NCBI RefSeq assembly: GCF_004664715.2
Contig: NC_051065.1
Location: 146,951,487-147,015,486, forward strand
Origin: Peromyscus leucopus
Taxonomy: Eukaryota; Chordata; Mammalia; Rodentia; Cricetidae
Direction: 5' to 3'
DNA length: 64,000 nucleotides
In this document: positions 25,552-36,988 of the stretch, one piece after another
How positions within the stretch are numbered: position 1 is the first letter of the stretch
How the letters are laid out: every line of letters begins with the position of its first letter
Program-made: the position numbers and the translations under genes
The notes under the pieces: model-generated
Seen by the model: the letters and a program-made list of their open reading frames with translations, nothing else
Database searches by the model: none
Told to the model about the DNA's origin: nothing

Positions 25552-26311
25552 AAAAGGAATAGAATTTAAAGTTCTTTGCTACAACAATAGACTTCAATTT
25601 ATCAAAATATGAGGAGAAAGTATTTCAAACACTTATCAATAACAGTATTAGTACAAAGGATACATAAACAACTGTCACAATGAATTAGAAAAAGACAAAA
25701 TGAATAAAATATTTGAACAAACAAACCATAGAGGTATTAATGCATACATTCAGTGCTGGTGGTCATGTCAGAGGAGCAGCAGATGGCAACTGACTTCAGG
25801 GGATCGGCCCACCAGGAAACAAAACCGTGAGGGGTGAATTCAGATAGGCAAAGCCCCTAGAGCCTCAGCCGCAGAATATTTCTTGCAACTGCTGTGCTTT
25901 TGCATGTTTTCTGCTGCCATTTTTCTCTGGTATCTGGCACGGTGTGAATGGGCATGGGGAGATCCCACTGCCCTTAATGCAGTATGATCATCTTTTGCAA
26001 ATATCCTGTTCTACTGGGCATTTTTACCTGTGGATTATTATGAAGATGATTTCCCCTAAGCTGTTCTGTTTAACTGAAGCAATGATATTATACAATGATA
26101 GTTTTAGTTTAAATAGCATTTTGATGATTGAGGGGTTTTAATAAACATAGTAAGGGATTATGATAGAGGTCAGTTTAGTGGAAAAATTAACATAGGTAAA
26201 GGTAGGGTATAGTGTTGCCCTTGCCTGTGATAAAGCAGAGGCTGCAGAGAATAAAAAATAAAACAAGGAAGTTTTACTCAGCTAAAACACATGAGTTTCT
26301 TTTGAGGAGCT

Positions 26312-26770
26312 TGTAGCTGAAGTTTTCCCCAGTTCTGCCTGACTCACAGTTAGGACAAATCTCTCTCACCTGCCAGTCCCACAGCTGCTTAGACCCAACC
26401 AAGTAAACACACAGAGACTTATATTGCTTACAAACTGTATGGCCGTGGTAGGGTTCTTGCTAACTGTTCTTATATCTTAAATTAACCTATATCTATTAGT
26501 CATAAGTTGCCACGTGGCTCGTGGCTTACCGGTACCTTACATCTCGCTTGTCATGGCGGCAGCTGGCAGCGTCTCCCTGCCTCAGCCTTCCACTTCCCAG
26601 ACTTCTCTCTGCTTGTTCCACCTATACTTCCTGCCTGGCTACTGGCCAATCAGCATTTTATTTACACAGAGTGATATCCATGACCCGCTGTCTCTTGTCT
26701 GTTTTTTGATCCACAGCCCCTCACTCTGACATGGTGAACGGGTGGTGTTAATGCAGGCGTTATCGCTACA
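26312..26770 (-). mobile_element. Solo LTR, inverse orientation, 6-bp target duplication
   Basis: 459 bp from TGTAGCTGAAG to TTATCGCTACA, flanked by GGAGCT at 26306-26311 and 26771-26776. Its left half is the reverse complement of a diverged relative of the solo LTR at 23992. Confidence 0.82.
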
Positions 26771-27125
26771 GGAGCTGTATAGACTGTGGCTTCGGTTAAT
26801 GATTAAGAAAAACAATTGCATCCCAGTAGCCCAGCTAGCTTAAATTCTTTTAATCTTAATGTTGAGAGACGTGTTCACAGGTTTTAGAGTGTACCATAAC
26901 TGAAACAAAGCTTTGAAAATAACTTAAGGTTAGACTAAGATGTTTTTGTCAAATGGCTTTGAGGTGCAAAATCCAAGAAGACAATCTAAAGTTCACAAGG
27001 ACACGTAGCTGAGTGAAAGATTCATTAAGGTCAAGGATCAAAAACAAAACAGCCAATTATTATTCATTGAAGCACCTTTCTTGCTGGGATTGGTTGGTGA
27101 TCAAAGATGAGAGAAAGAGAAAGAG

Positions 27126-27484
27126 AAAAGAGAAAGCCGAGAGGTCAGAGCTCAGAGATAAAATCTTACCTCCTTCAGTGGTCCTAACTTCCCCGCGAGA
27201 GAGAGCTACTTCCTGTTTGTCTGTGTTTAAATAGTCTTTCGGTTCTGCCTTCTCATTGGTTCTAAACCCAACCACATGACTGCCTCATCACTGCCTGTAA
27301 GTACCGCCCTCCAGGTCTTAAAGGCATATGTCTCCAATACTGGCTGTATCCCTGAACACACAGAAATCTACCTAGCTCTTCTAACCACCACGCTCTTGCT
27401 ATGGCTCTAATAGCTCTGACCCCAGGGCAACTTTATTAACATAAAATTAAAATTACATTTCAGTACAAATAAAATATCACCATA
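27126..27484 (-). mobile_element. Proviral 3' LTR (lacks its terminal part)
   Basis: Aligns base for base to 34897-35255 with three substitutions. The roughly 41 bases that end the other LTR (34856-34896, beginning TGTAGATGTAACC) are absent here and replaced by unrelated GA-rich sequence. A purine tract (AAAAGGGGAAA on the minus strand) adjoins at 27485-27497. Confidence 0.9.
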
Positions 27485-30059
27485 TTTCCCCTTTTCTATT
27501 TTAATAAAAAGAAAAAAGGCAAAAGGTTATAACTAACAAAAGAAAAACTATATACAAAAGTACAATAACTATATACAATATATACAAGTAACAAATACCT
27601 AAACGATGTCTAGTCCATTTGTATTTGACAAATCAGAGAAAATAATTACCTTATCTATCCTATTTTAGTAAGTCCAAAATGTATCTAATTCACTTTTTAT
27701 CCTAATTAATCTTCAACTATAACTAACTAATCTTCAACTCCCTCAGAGACCCAAGAAGGAAATAATATTAGCTAACAAAAATAAAAACAGGAAGTGCACA
27801 AAAGCAACTTCCAAAAATTTTTTGAGTTGACAGAAACAGCCAGCTATCTGGACAGTCACTTGAGGTTTCTCCGCAGTGTTGGGGCATCATCTTCAGCCTA
27901 TAGGCTTACCGTATCTGACAGACTCATTTGTGAAGTAGGTTGTACACAAGGACAACAATTCAACCTCACATTGGGTGAGAGCAGTCCATGTGCCAGAAAC
28001 ACCTGAATTCCACTAGTGTCATGTCATGATTCAGGATTTTTAATTCTGGAAATTGTTGATGGTTTTTGAATTCAGCTGTCCATTCTTCTTGGCTGTGTAT
28101 ATATGGCTTCATCTCAGCATCCCCTTCTTCTCCACATCCCTCTATTAAATGCCAGTCTACTATTGAGAGGCGTGAGCTTTCAGTTGCTGTTCCATTGCAC
28201 AACAGAAGCCATCGGCCCACTGCCTGTTCAGCTGTCTTCGAAGAAAAGGACACTGTACCTTTTCCAGATTGTGAAGGCCACTTCAGGGATGGTGCCATAT
28301 TGTCCTGGCCTCAGAAGATGCCTTCTGATAAAGCCATAACCACACTTGTTTTGCAGGAATCGGTAGTCCTTTGTTTCGTGTTCTGTCTGTCCATTTTTTC
28401 CTGTTGATTCGAGGATACTTTGTTGTCCAGTGGCTAACTTTTGCCACAATGAAAATTAACTCCATATGCAGTTTCTTCAATGCCCATATTTTCTCTGAAG
28501 TAGATTGGTACTGCCAGGAGCTGACATGTCTCAAAAAAGAAAAATTTCTAAGTTATTAAAACATTTTAAATGCCATATTCTGTAGATCTCTGAAGGGTTT
28601 GAAGATGACCTGTCTAAAACATCTCTGCTCAATTTTTAAAACATATCTAATATGACTACAATTTCTATTGTAATGTCTATAACTACTAACTTTCATTTCT
28701 TTATATCCTAATAGTTGGTAATAATGTAAAGTATTTAAAACTAGTAATTATCTTTTTCTTTTCTTTTCTTTCTTTCTTTCTTTTTTTTAAAACAAGAACC
28801 TTAAATCTAATCTCCTTTGCTTAGCCTTTATCCTAACCCTTGACAACAACTTGTAACCTACCCCCCTAAACAATGAAAATTATCCCAGACCCAAAACCCA
28901 TTAAAAGAACCAAAAAACCACCCGCCCCACACCACTTCTTTGGGAATGTGGGCGTCATATTCTTAAAATTGCTTCCTGCTGGGTATGGGCGAAGTTATCT
29001 TTATCCTGAAAGAAAAATTTTAGGTTAATTGTCAAATTCTAGGAAAGGTAACTATATCCTTCATTATTATCCAGTCTGTGCATAATGCCAAAGTTCAGGG
29101 TTTATCTCAAGTCCTTATTCAAGTAGTCTTTGAGACTGGATTATCTCAGCTAGTCATCTCAAAATTGCTCTGAGCACCTCGTAGTTCAAAGCTGATCTAT
29201 AGATGATGTTTGTCAGTTCAGTGATATTATTATTGTCCACGTGGAATTGTTGTTGTTGTGTTTGTTGTTGTGGGGCCCCATCTTCTTCCTGGAGATTTCA
29301 GTTGATGTTAGGCCTGGCCATGATTTCCTGCAGAAAACTGATAAGAGACTCGAACACAAAGACATATATATGCAGCTAATTGAAGCCTTTTTTCTAGAAT
29401 TAGTTAGTACTCTATATGACCATTCATATCTTAACAAAGTTTAAAATATATATATATATATCAATCTTGTAAATTTTGATATAAAATTTATACTTTAAGA
29501 AAAGTTTAAAAAAATCAGAATAGAATCAAAGAGTTGAGATTAGTAATAGAATAGTCCCTTAATTAATTTTGCTTTTGTCCTGTCCCATAGCAGAAAATGG
29601 CTCTTTTTCTGACATGATACAGGGAGTTTGTATTTTCCTTTAACAACATGCTTGAGTTTAAAGAAGGAAAGAGCCATTCTCCAACTCCAAAGTCAGCTTT
29701 AAATTTTAATTGAACTGGGACTATTAGAAGACCAATAGTGTTAAATCTTTAGAGAAAAGCAGAAACAAACATTTAAGAAGACATAAAATTTTTTAGATAA
29801 TATATACCCATACGCCATTTCACTCTGTTTCCTGGGATAGATGATTTGTCCCTTTTCTTCAGTTGTCTCATTTGTCTTGTGTTCTTCAGATTCCTTAACC
29901 TTCATCCTCCTAGAAGACAAAAACAAAAACCTTTCCCCAAGACTAATTTTGGGATGTTCCTTTTTGGCAAGTTATTATCTGATTAAATGAAAAGACGTGT
30001 TACTGGTACAAGTTAGTTTAAATTGGATGTTCATGCTGGTTGATGAACTATCATCTCCT
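27485..30059 (-). mobile_element. Proviral 3' internal region, no recognisable env
   Basis: 2.6 kb between the integrase stop and the 3' LTR. No env motif (signal peptide, furin site, fusion peptide, long hydrophobic anchor) is readable in any minus frame. Short minus ORFs at 28298-27966, 28449-28228 and 28534-28283 exist. The last matches a segment of the decayed element at 1508-3330 in the same frame. Confidence 0.6.
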
Positions 30060-31577
30060 CTAATTAAGAGGTTTCTCTTGTTCAAATCGAACCTTTATCA
30101 ATTTTGATGGTACCCACAGCTTATCTTCTCCTGTAGAAACAAAAGCAAAACCTCGTCCCCAATGTAATACATACCCTGGTTTCCATTCTGAGGTCAGCAC
30201 ATCCTTAAAGTATATAGGCTGATTTAATTCTGTAGTTTTTTCTATTACCCAATGTCTCTCTGCAGCTGTTGTTCCTTTCTCATTGGCATTCAGAAAATTC
30301 AAAGTTAATAGAGCATTATGCAGTCTATTTCTGGGGGTTTTTGTTACCCATTTCTGTTTATTTAGCATGTCCTTTAGAGTTCTGTTTGATCTTTCTATAA
30401 CTGCTTGACCTGTAGGATTATGTGGTATACCTGTAATATGCTTTATTTTGTAATAATCAAAAAACTGTTTCATTTTAACAGAGACATATGATGGAGCATT
30501 GTCAGTTTTGATTTGTGCAGGTATACCCATGATGGCCATAACTTCTAGCAAATGAGTGATTACAGAATCAGCTTTTTCAGAACTCAAAGCAGTTGCCCAT
30601 TGAAATCCTGAATAAGTATCAATGGTGTGGTGTACATATTTCATTTTTCCAAATTCTGCAAAGTGAAACACGTCCATCTGCCAGATTTCATTCCTTTGAG
30701 TACCCTTTGGGTTACATCCTGCTGGTAATGGCGTTTGATTATAGAAGGAACAAGTAGGACATTTCTTTACTATTTCTTTGGCTTGTTGCCAGGTTATGGA
30801 AAAATCCTTTTTTAAACCTTTACTATTGACATGATGTTTTTTATAAAATTCTGAGGTGTCCAGCACATTTCCTATCAATAATTTATCAATCTCATCATTG
30901 CCTTGTGCTAAAGGGCCTGGCAGACCAGTATGAGATCGGATGTGAGTTATATATAAAGGATGACTCCTTTTCCTGATTGTATCTTGTAATTGAATAAATA
31001 GTGAAGTTAATTCTGAAGCATCAGGGATAAATTCTGCAGTCTCAATATGTAATACCACTCTTTCAGCATACTGAGAGTCAGTTACTATGTTGAGAGGTTC
31101 TGAAAAATCCATTAATACCAACAGAATAGCATACAATTCTGATTTTTGCACTGAATTATAAGGACTTTGTACCACTTTACTTAAATTTTCTGATTTGTAA
31201 CCTGCCTTTCCTTGTTTATTGGCATCTGAATAAAATGTACGAACTCCAGATATGGGTTTTTGCCATACAATTCGAGGCAAGATCCAATCAGCTCTCTTTA
31301 TAAAATCAATTCTGTTGCTTTTGGGATATTTGCTGTTAATTTCTCCCAAAAAATTACTGCAAGCTCTTTGCCAAGGTTCACTTTCTGTCCATAATTTTTC
31401 AATGTCCTCCTTAGTTAAAGGTACGACAATTTCTGCTGGGTCTATTCCTGCTAATTGACGAAGTCTCAATTTTCCTTTCCAAATCAAGTCAGAGATTTTT
31501 TCCCCATAAGTTTTTAATTTTTTATTTGGTTTATTTGGTAAAAATATCCATTCCAATATAATATCTTCCCTCTGCAT
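30060..31577 (-). pseudogene. pol: pol, 3' part: connection, RNase H and integrase
   Basis: 505 codons open. RNase H shows the acidic residues expected (in SDAN, SELYA, TDSQYA and GNDEID). The integrase shows a zinc-binding HH...CPTC module, then catalytic D (QMDVFHF), D (KTDNAPSY) and E (VIERSNRTLKDM), and a C-terminal basic/aromatic tail. This half is intact as read but lies in a different frame from the upstream half; the break is near 31577-31605. Its protein would process and insert viral DNA. Without the joining frame it is marked as pseudogenic. Confidence 0.93.
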
Positions 31578-32968
31578 TAATATTCCAGTAGGGAATGCCT
31601 AGAAGGTAAAATAACCAAAATGCAATCCAGCTTTGGATCAATATGATCCACGTGCCCTTCATGTACTTTCTTTTCTACCAAGGCCAATTCTTTCTCAGCT
31701 TCAGGTGATAATTCTCTTGGACTATTTAAGTCCTTGTCACCTTCTAAGGTTTTGAACAAATTAGTCAGTTCATCATTTTTTACCCCAACAATAGTTCGTA
31801 GATGAGAAATATCTCCAAATAATCTTTGAAAGTCATTAAGAGTCTGTAGTCTATCTCTCCTAATTTGCAACTTTTGGGGTCTAATTTTTTGTAGCTCTAT
31901 TTTATATCCTAAACAATTAATAGAATCTCCTCTTTGTATTTTTTCAGGAGCAATTTGTAATCCCCAGCAAGGCAAAATTTTCTTTACTTCTTCAAACATT
32001 CTTTCTAAAGTAGCTGCATTTGAGTCAGCTAGTAAAATATCATCCATATAATGATAAATTATAGATTTAGGAAGTTTTTTACGTATCACTTCCAATGGCT
32101 GTTGTACAAAATATTGGCACAGAGTTGGGCTATTTAACATTCCCTGTGGGAGGACCCTCCATTGAAATCTTTTAACCGGTTGAGAATTATTATAAGTAGG
32201 CACTGTGAAAGCAAATCTTTCTTTGTCTTTTTCTTGTAAGGGTATTGAAAAGAAACAGTCTTTTAAATCAATAACTATGAGAGGCCATCCTTTTGGTAAC
32301 AGAGTAGGCAAAGGCATCCCAGATTGTAGAGAGCCCATTGGCTGAATTACTTTGTTAATTGCTCTAAGGTCTGTTACCATTCTCCATTTACCAGATTTCT
32401 TTTTAATAACAAATACAGGAGAATTCCAAGGGCTGGTTGACTGTTCAATATGCTGAGCATTTAACTGTTCTTCTACCAGCTCTTCTAAAGCCTGGAGTTT
32501 CTCTGTTGTTAAAGGCCATTGCTGAACCCATACAAGCTTGTCTGTTAACCATTTTAAAGGTAGAGCTGTTGGTATTTTTGGAAGATTATCAGTTGTTGTG
32601 CCCTGTTCTTGTATAATATGGATGGCTGGTGACCACTCAAAATAATGCCTTCTAATATTTCTCTCAGAAACATGTGCTAATTTATGATTTGTTTCTGAGA
32701 TTGGAGGGATTTTAATCTGAGTATTCCATTGTTGCAACAAGTCTTGACCCCACAGGTTCATAGTTATGTTAGCCACATATGGTTTTAATTTTCCTCTCTG
32801 TCCTTCTGGACCTATACATTCCAGCCATCTTGCACTCTGTTTCACCTGAGATAATGTCCCAATTCCTAACAGTTGAACGTTTACCTCCTGAAGAGGCCAA
32901 GCTGGATGCCAAAATTCTGGTGCAATTATGGTAACGTCCGCACCTGTGTCTACCAGACTAGACAACAA
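31577..32968 (-). pseudogene. pol: pro-pol, 5' part: protease and reverse transcriptase
   Basis: 463 codons. The start codon is nominal; the open frame extends upstream into gag, in the -1 frame relative to gag, as class II retroviruses do. The protease has its active-site DTGAD near the start. The reverse transcriptase has VTDLRAINKVI, LKDCFFSIPL, LPQGMLNSPTLCQYFV and the catalytic YMDD. The frame ends at TAA at 31577-31579, one base before the downstream frame's ATG, so a single-base frameshift just upstream separates the two halves. Confidence 0.93.
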
Positions 32969-32988
32969 AACACCATTTATTTTTATCG

Positions 32989-34026
32989 TTAATTTTGGTC
33001 TTTGTTCATTAATAGAAGTTTGCCAAAAAATTTCTTTATGTTTTCTCCTGAATTTTCTATTCTCTCTGTTTCATCATCCTGACCAGCATGATTTATTCCA
33101 ATAGTCATTTGGTTATTTAATCGCTCAGAGCAAGGATTTCCTTTACAGCTGCAGGAAAGGTTTGAACTGGTTTTGCTATGGGGCCTGCATGAGGCCCTCT
33201 GGGAGTTTCCTGAAAACTGAGGCAAAGGATTACCCTGTCTGTCCTTTGTTGATCTACATTCGTTGGTCCAGTGTTTTCCCTTACCACACCTTCTGCATAC
33301 TCCAGAAGGAAGGGGCATTCTGTTGCCATTGTTCCTTGAAGAAACATTGCTTCTAGGAATGACCTGTTTACAGTCCCTTTTCAAATGTCCTTGCTTTCCA
33401 CACCCAAAACATCTAACACTCCTCAAACCTTTTGAAATTACTTCTCCTACCCACGTATCATCATGCTCATCAACCTCAACATTAATTGTTTCTCTAATCC
33501 AATCTTCCAAAGGTGCAGATCTTGCCTTTAACGGCCTGATTATTCTTTTACATGCTGCATTCGCATTCTCAAATGCCAAAGCTTCAATTATTGCCTTACT
33601 AGCTTCTGATCCTGAGACCATTCTGTTTACTGCTGAAGCCAGTCTTTCTAAAAAATCTGTGAAAGATTCTTTTGGGCCTTGCATAACCTTTGTGAATGAC
33701 TCAGGTTTTTTTCCTGGTTACTCAACTCTGTCCCATGCATTCAAGGCTGCCATTCAACATAAAATTAGGGTTTGAACATCATATAAACATTGTGTTTGTA
33801 TTGAAGCATATTGGCCTTCTCCAATAAGCTGATCCTGACAAACTTGTATTCCTTTATCCCTCCATTGTTGTTCTACGTTTCTAGCTTCCTCCTTAAACCA
33901 CGTTAGAAATTGAAGTCTCTGGCTGGGTTCCAGAACAGCTTGTGCAAGGTCCCGCCAGTCCTGTGGTATAATCCTATTATATGTTGACCAAGAGTTTAAC
34001 ATTTGCTTTACATATGGGGAATGCAT
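32989..34026 (-). pseudogene. gag: gag, capsid and nucleocapsid part
   Basis: From 34026 the frame reads a betaretroviral capsid N-terminus (SPYVKQMLNSW, RIIPQDWRDL). It meets two in-frame stops, TGA at 33754-33756 and TAA at 33718-33720, then continues through the major homology region (QGPKESFTDFLERL) to two CCHC zinc knuckles, CFGCGKQGHLKRDC and CRRCGKGKHWTNEC, and ends at 32989. The two stops inactivate Gag as read. Confidence 0.9.
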
Positions 34027-34057
34027 GCCATAAGATACTATTGCCTCCTTAAACCTT

Positions 34058-34408
34058 TTAAAAATCCATCAGTTCAATTGGAGCCCAGATATTTTGTGTA
34101 GCCATTTGATCAGGCATCTGCTGTATGGTTACAGGATAAATTAAAGGTGACTGTGTGAAAACAGGCTTTCTTTCTGTAACCTTATGATCCAAACTTGAAC
34201 CAACTTCACTGTTAAAATTAACAGGTTTTTCTAAAGCTGTTATCCTGGCACTTAAATCGACTATCTTTTTAAATAGTAAAATGAGAATAAGCATGGTGAT
34301 AAACTGCATAATTCCCATAATACTAATCTTTTCATATAGTTGTTCCATTGTCAGACTGCCTAAAATTTCAAACAAAACCCATTCTTCCAATGTACACAGG
34401 AAACCCAT
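34058..34408 (-). pseudogene. gag: gag, N-terminal part
   Basis: 116 codons starting MGFL, so Gly2 is available for myristoylation, followed by a hydrophobic stretch (IMQFITMLILILLF). The frame ends at 34058. Capsid coding resumes a few bases on in another frame, which implies an indel in the T/A run near 34060. The N-terminal region is shorter than usual matrix proteins. Confidence 0.7.
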
Positions 34409-34841
34409 TTTTTTTAATGTGGAAAAAATTGTCTTTTAAATAGTTTCCTTTATGACTTACCAAATCTGCGTAGAACAGTAGAAATCCCAGCGAATTTCAA
34501 AAGAGCCACCTAGTGTCCTAGGTGTGAATCCAGAGAGAGAGAGAGAGAGAAAGCAAGAGAGAAAGAAAAAGCGAAAGTGAAAGCGAAAGTGAAAGTGAAA
34601 GCGAAGGGGTAGCCAGCTAAAGCTTAAAGCCAGCCACTTGTTCCCTCTTGAGCCGAGTCAAGGCTTGGCTTTACAGGCAGGGGCCCTGTTTAGCAGGGCA
34701 GGCCTGAGCTGTTTGTAGCACTGGCTTTAAGTAAGCAGCTCACAGTCCGGCCTGAGGCCAAGCAGACCTGGGCCGGGGCTAGGGAGCCGGCTGCTCCGGC
34801 TAGGGAGCTGGCCCCAAGCAGTTTTTAATGGATTCTTGTCA
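34409..34841 (-). other. Proviral untranslated leader
   Basis: Non-coding leader between gag and the primer binding site. Contains GA repeats at 34535-34550 and a tandem GAAA-NN array at 34573-34605 (see findings), then a GC-rich portion. Confidence 0.75.
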
Positions 34842-34853
34842 CGTTGGGCGCCA
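34842..34853 (-). promoter_or_regulatory. Primer binding site, lysine-tRNA type
   Basis: The minus strand reads TGGCGCCCAACG just two bases after the LTR end, the form used by betaretroviruses primed with lysine tRNA (1,2 type). Confidence 0.85.
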
Positions 34854-34855
34854 GA

Positions 34856-35255
34856 TGTAGATGTAACCAATCAAATAAGAAACACAGAGCCAATGTAAAA
34901 GAGAAAGCCGAGAGGTCAGAGCTCAGAGATAAAATCTTACCTCCTTCAGTGCTCCTAACTTCCCCGCGAGAGAGAGCTACTTCCTGTTTGTCTGTGTTTA
35001 AATAGTCTTTCTGTTCTGCCTTCTCATTGGTTCTAAACCCAACCACATGACTGCCTCATCACTGCCTGTAAGTACCGCCCTCCAGGTCTTAAAGGCATAT
35101 GTCTCCAATACTGGCTGTATCCCTGAACACACAGAAATCTACCTAGCCCTTCTAACCACCACGCTCTTGCTATGGCTCTAATAGCTCTGACCCCAGGGCA
35201 ACTTTATTAACATAAAATTAAAATTACATTTCAGTACAAATAAAATATCACCATA
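34856..35255 (-). mobile_element. Proviral 5' LTR
   Basis: 400 bp. On the minus strand it starts TATGGTGATATTT (a TG-to-TA change, present in both LTRs), has AATAAAG early in U3 and a TATA-like CTATTTAAAC, and ends GGTTACATCTACA next to the primer site. Confidence 0.9.
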
Positions 35256-35959
35256 ATTATCTTTCAAGATAAGTAATAAGGTGATTGGTTCTTTCTTTGT
35301 TACCAGAAGATGCAGCCTGCCAGTAAAAGAACTGGCTAAGAAAAAAATCCTGCTTGCTCACACTCTGTTAATCTATAACAAGTTACTTAGATGTGAATGC
35401 ATGTGGGTTCTTGGGATGACTTTGTTAAATCGTGTAAGGGAGATGGAAAACATGTTTTTAACCTGTATTTATTGTAATCATTCACTTGAAAAATAGAATG
35501 TAACCATACTGTAATTTTTATGTTGCTTGAAAGATTCTCCTGGGGTATATAAGCTATAAGGGAAAAAATAAAGTGAGTTAGAAGGAAAACATCAAGAATG
35601 AGAGATGGAAAACCCCAGGAAAGATGCAGAGGAAAAATAAGAAGAGTAAAGAAAAGGTCAGAAGGAAATGATCACGAGAGTGTGTGTTTCTTTTCCTTTA
35701 CTCCCTCAGATAAAAAGTCTTAGTTCACCGACTCCATGGATCCCCATTGAGCCCTGCGATGCTGGAGGCTGGTCTCCATGGCAGCAGTAATTCAGCAAAC
35801 ATTATTTTATAGAAATGCTCAGTTTCACTTGTAATTTGAGAGCTGCACATCAACATTAGAATACACCATACGTATTTTTGTATGCTTCTTTGTTGGTGTG
35901 TATATGTATATGTAAATGTTCATGTGTGTGTACATGTATGTATGGAGGCCCCAGGCAGG
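35256..35959. other. Intergenic, no gene recognised
   Basis: No gene or clear repeat family seen up to the assembly gap. Confidence 0.5.
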
Positions 35960-36459
35960 NNNNNNNNNNNNNNNNNNNNNNNNNNNNNNNNNNNNNNNNN
36001 NNNNNNNNNNNNNNNNNNNNNNNNNNNNNNNNNNNNNNNNNNNNNNNNNNNNNNNNNNNNNNNNNNNNNNNNNNNNNNNNNNNNNNNNNNNNNNNNNNNN
36101 NNNNNNNNNNNNNNNNNNNNNNNNNNNNNNNNNNNNNNNNNNNNNNNNNNNNNNNNNNNNNNNNNNNNNNNNNNNNNNNNNNNNNNNNNNNNNNNNNNNN
36201 NNNNNNNNNNNNNNNNNNNNNNNNNNNNNNNNNNNNNNNNNNNNNNNNNNNNNNNNNNNNNNNNNNNNNNNNNNNNNNNNNNNNNNNNNNNNNNNNNNNN
36301 NNNNNNNNNNNNNNNNNNNNNNNNNNNNNNNNNNNNNNNNNNNNNNNNNNNNNNNNNNNNNNNNNNNNNNNNNNNNNNNNNNNNNNNNNNNNNNNNNNNN
36401 NNNNNNNNNNNNNNNNNNNNNNNNNNNNNNNNNNNNNNNNNNNNNNNNNNNNNNNNNNN
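35960..36459. other. Assembly gap, exactly 500 N
   Basis: A run of exactly 500 N, so it is probably a placeholder of unknown true size. ORFs that cross it are not real. Confidence 0.99.
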
Positions 36460-36919
36460 ACCTTCTTCAAGGCAGGCCACAGAATTTAGTATCTTCTAAT
36501 TCCTCCTCTATCACTCTTATGACTTTTCTTTCCCAACTTCATATGCTTTCCCCCATGCCCAGTCCACTTAGTGCTGCCTGTAAGTACATGGATTTGGGGC
36601 CATCTACTGGAACATGGGTAGACTCACAGGGGCCATATCCCTGAAAAAAAATGGACTCCTCCTCCTACAGCCATCACTGCCAGCAGCTTGTAAGCTAGGG
36701 GACACTTCAGGAGCTCCCTCCATGCTTGATTGTAGAGGTCTTGTGCACGTAGTCACACTTTCTGTGGAGTTCATGTGTGTGATGTCCTGTTTTACTGCAG
36801 TCATCCACTACTTCTGGCTCTTACAACCTTTCTACTCCATCTTTCATGATGATCCTTGAGTCTTGGGGGCAAGGAGTGTGGTATAGATGTCCAATTGAGA
36901 GCTGAGCATTCTGCATTTT

Positions 36920-36920
<1 letters not shown>
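36460..36920. other. Unassigned, possible L1-derived sequence
   Basis: No gene seen. Parts resemble L1-associated sequence, but I cannot place them. Confidence 0.3.

Positions 36921-36923
<3 letters not shown>

Positions 36924-36984
<61 letters not shown>
36924..36984. repeat. (CT)n microsatellite
   Basis: About 30 CT units. Confidence 0.95.

Positions 36985-36988
<4 letters not shown>

Larger units (their letters stand above)
27126..35255 (-). mobile_element. Class II (betaretrovirus-like) endogenous provirus, antisense
   Basis: Order on the minus strand: LTR (35255-34856), lysine-tRNA-type primer site, leader, gag, protease, reverse transcriptase, RNase H, integrase, a 2.6-kb tail without recognisable env, then a partial LTR (27484-27126). 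The LTRs share 359 aligned bases with three mismatches, so insertion is recent. Gag is broken by a frameshift and stops, pol by one frameshift. It resembles the mys/mysTR-type ERVs described in cricetid and sigmodontine rodents, but family assignment needs a database comparison. Confidence 0.9.

Noticed and set aside
33263..33775. 170-codon plus-strand ORF
   Set aside because: Antisense shadow of the proviral gag region.
35856..36644. Long ORFs of about 200 codons crossing 35960-36459
   Set aside because: They consist mainly of N bases of the assembly gap.
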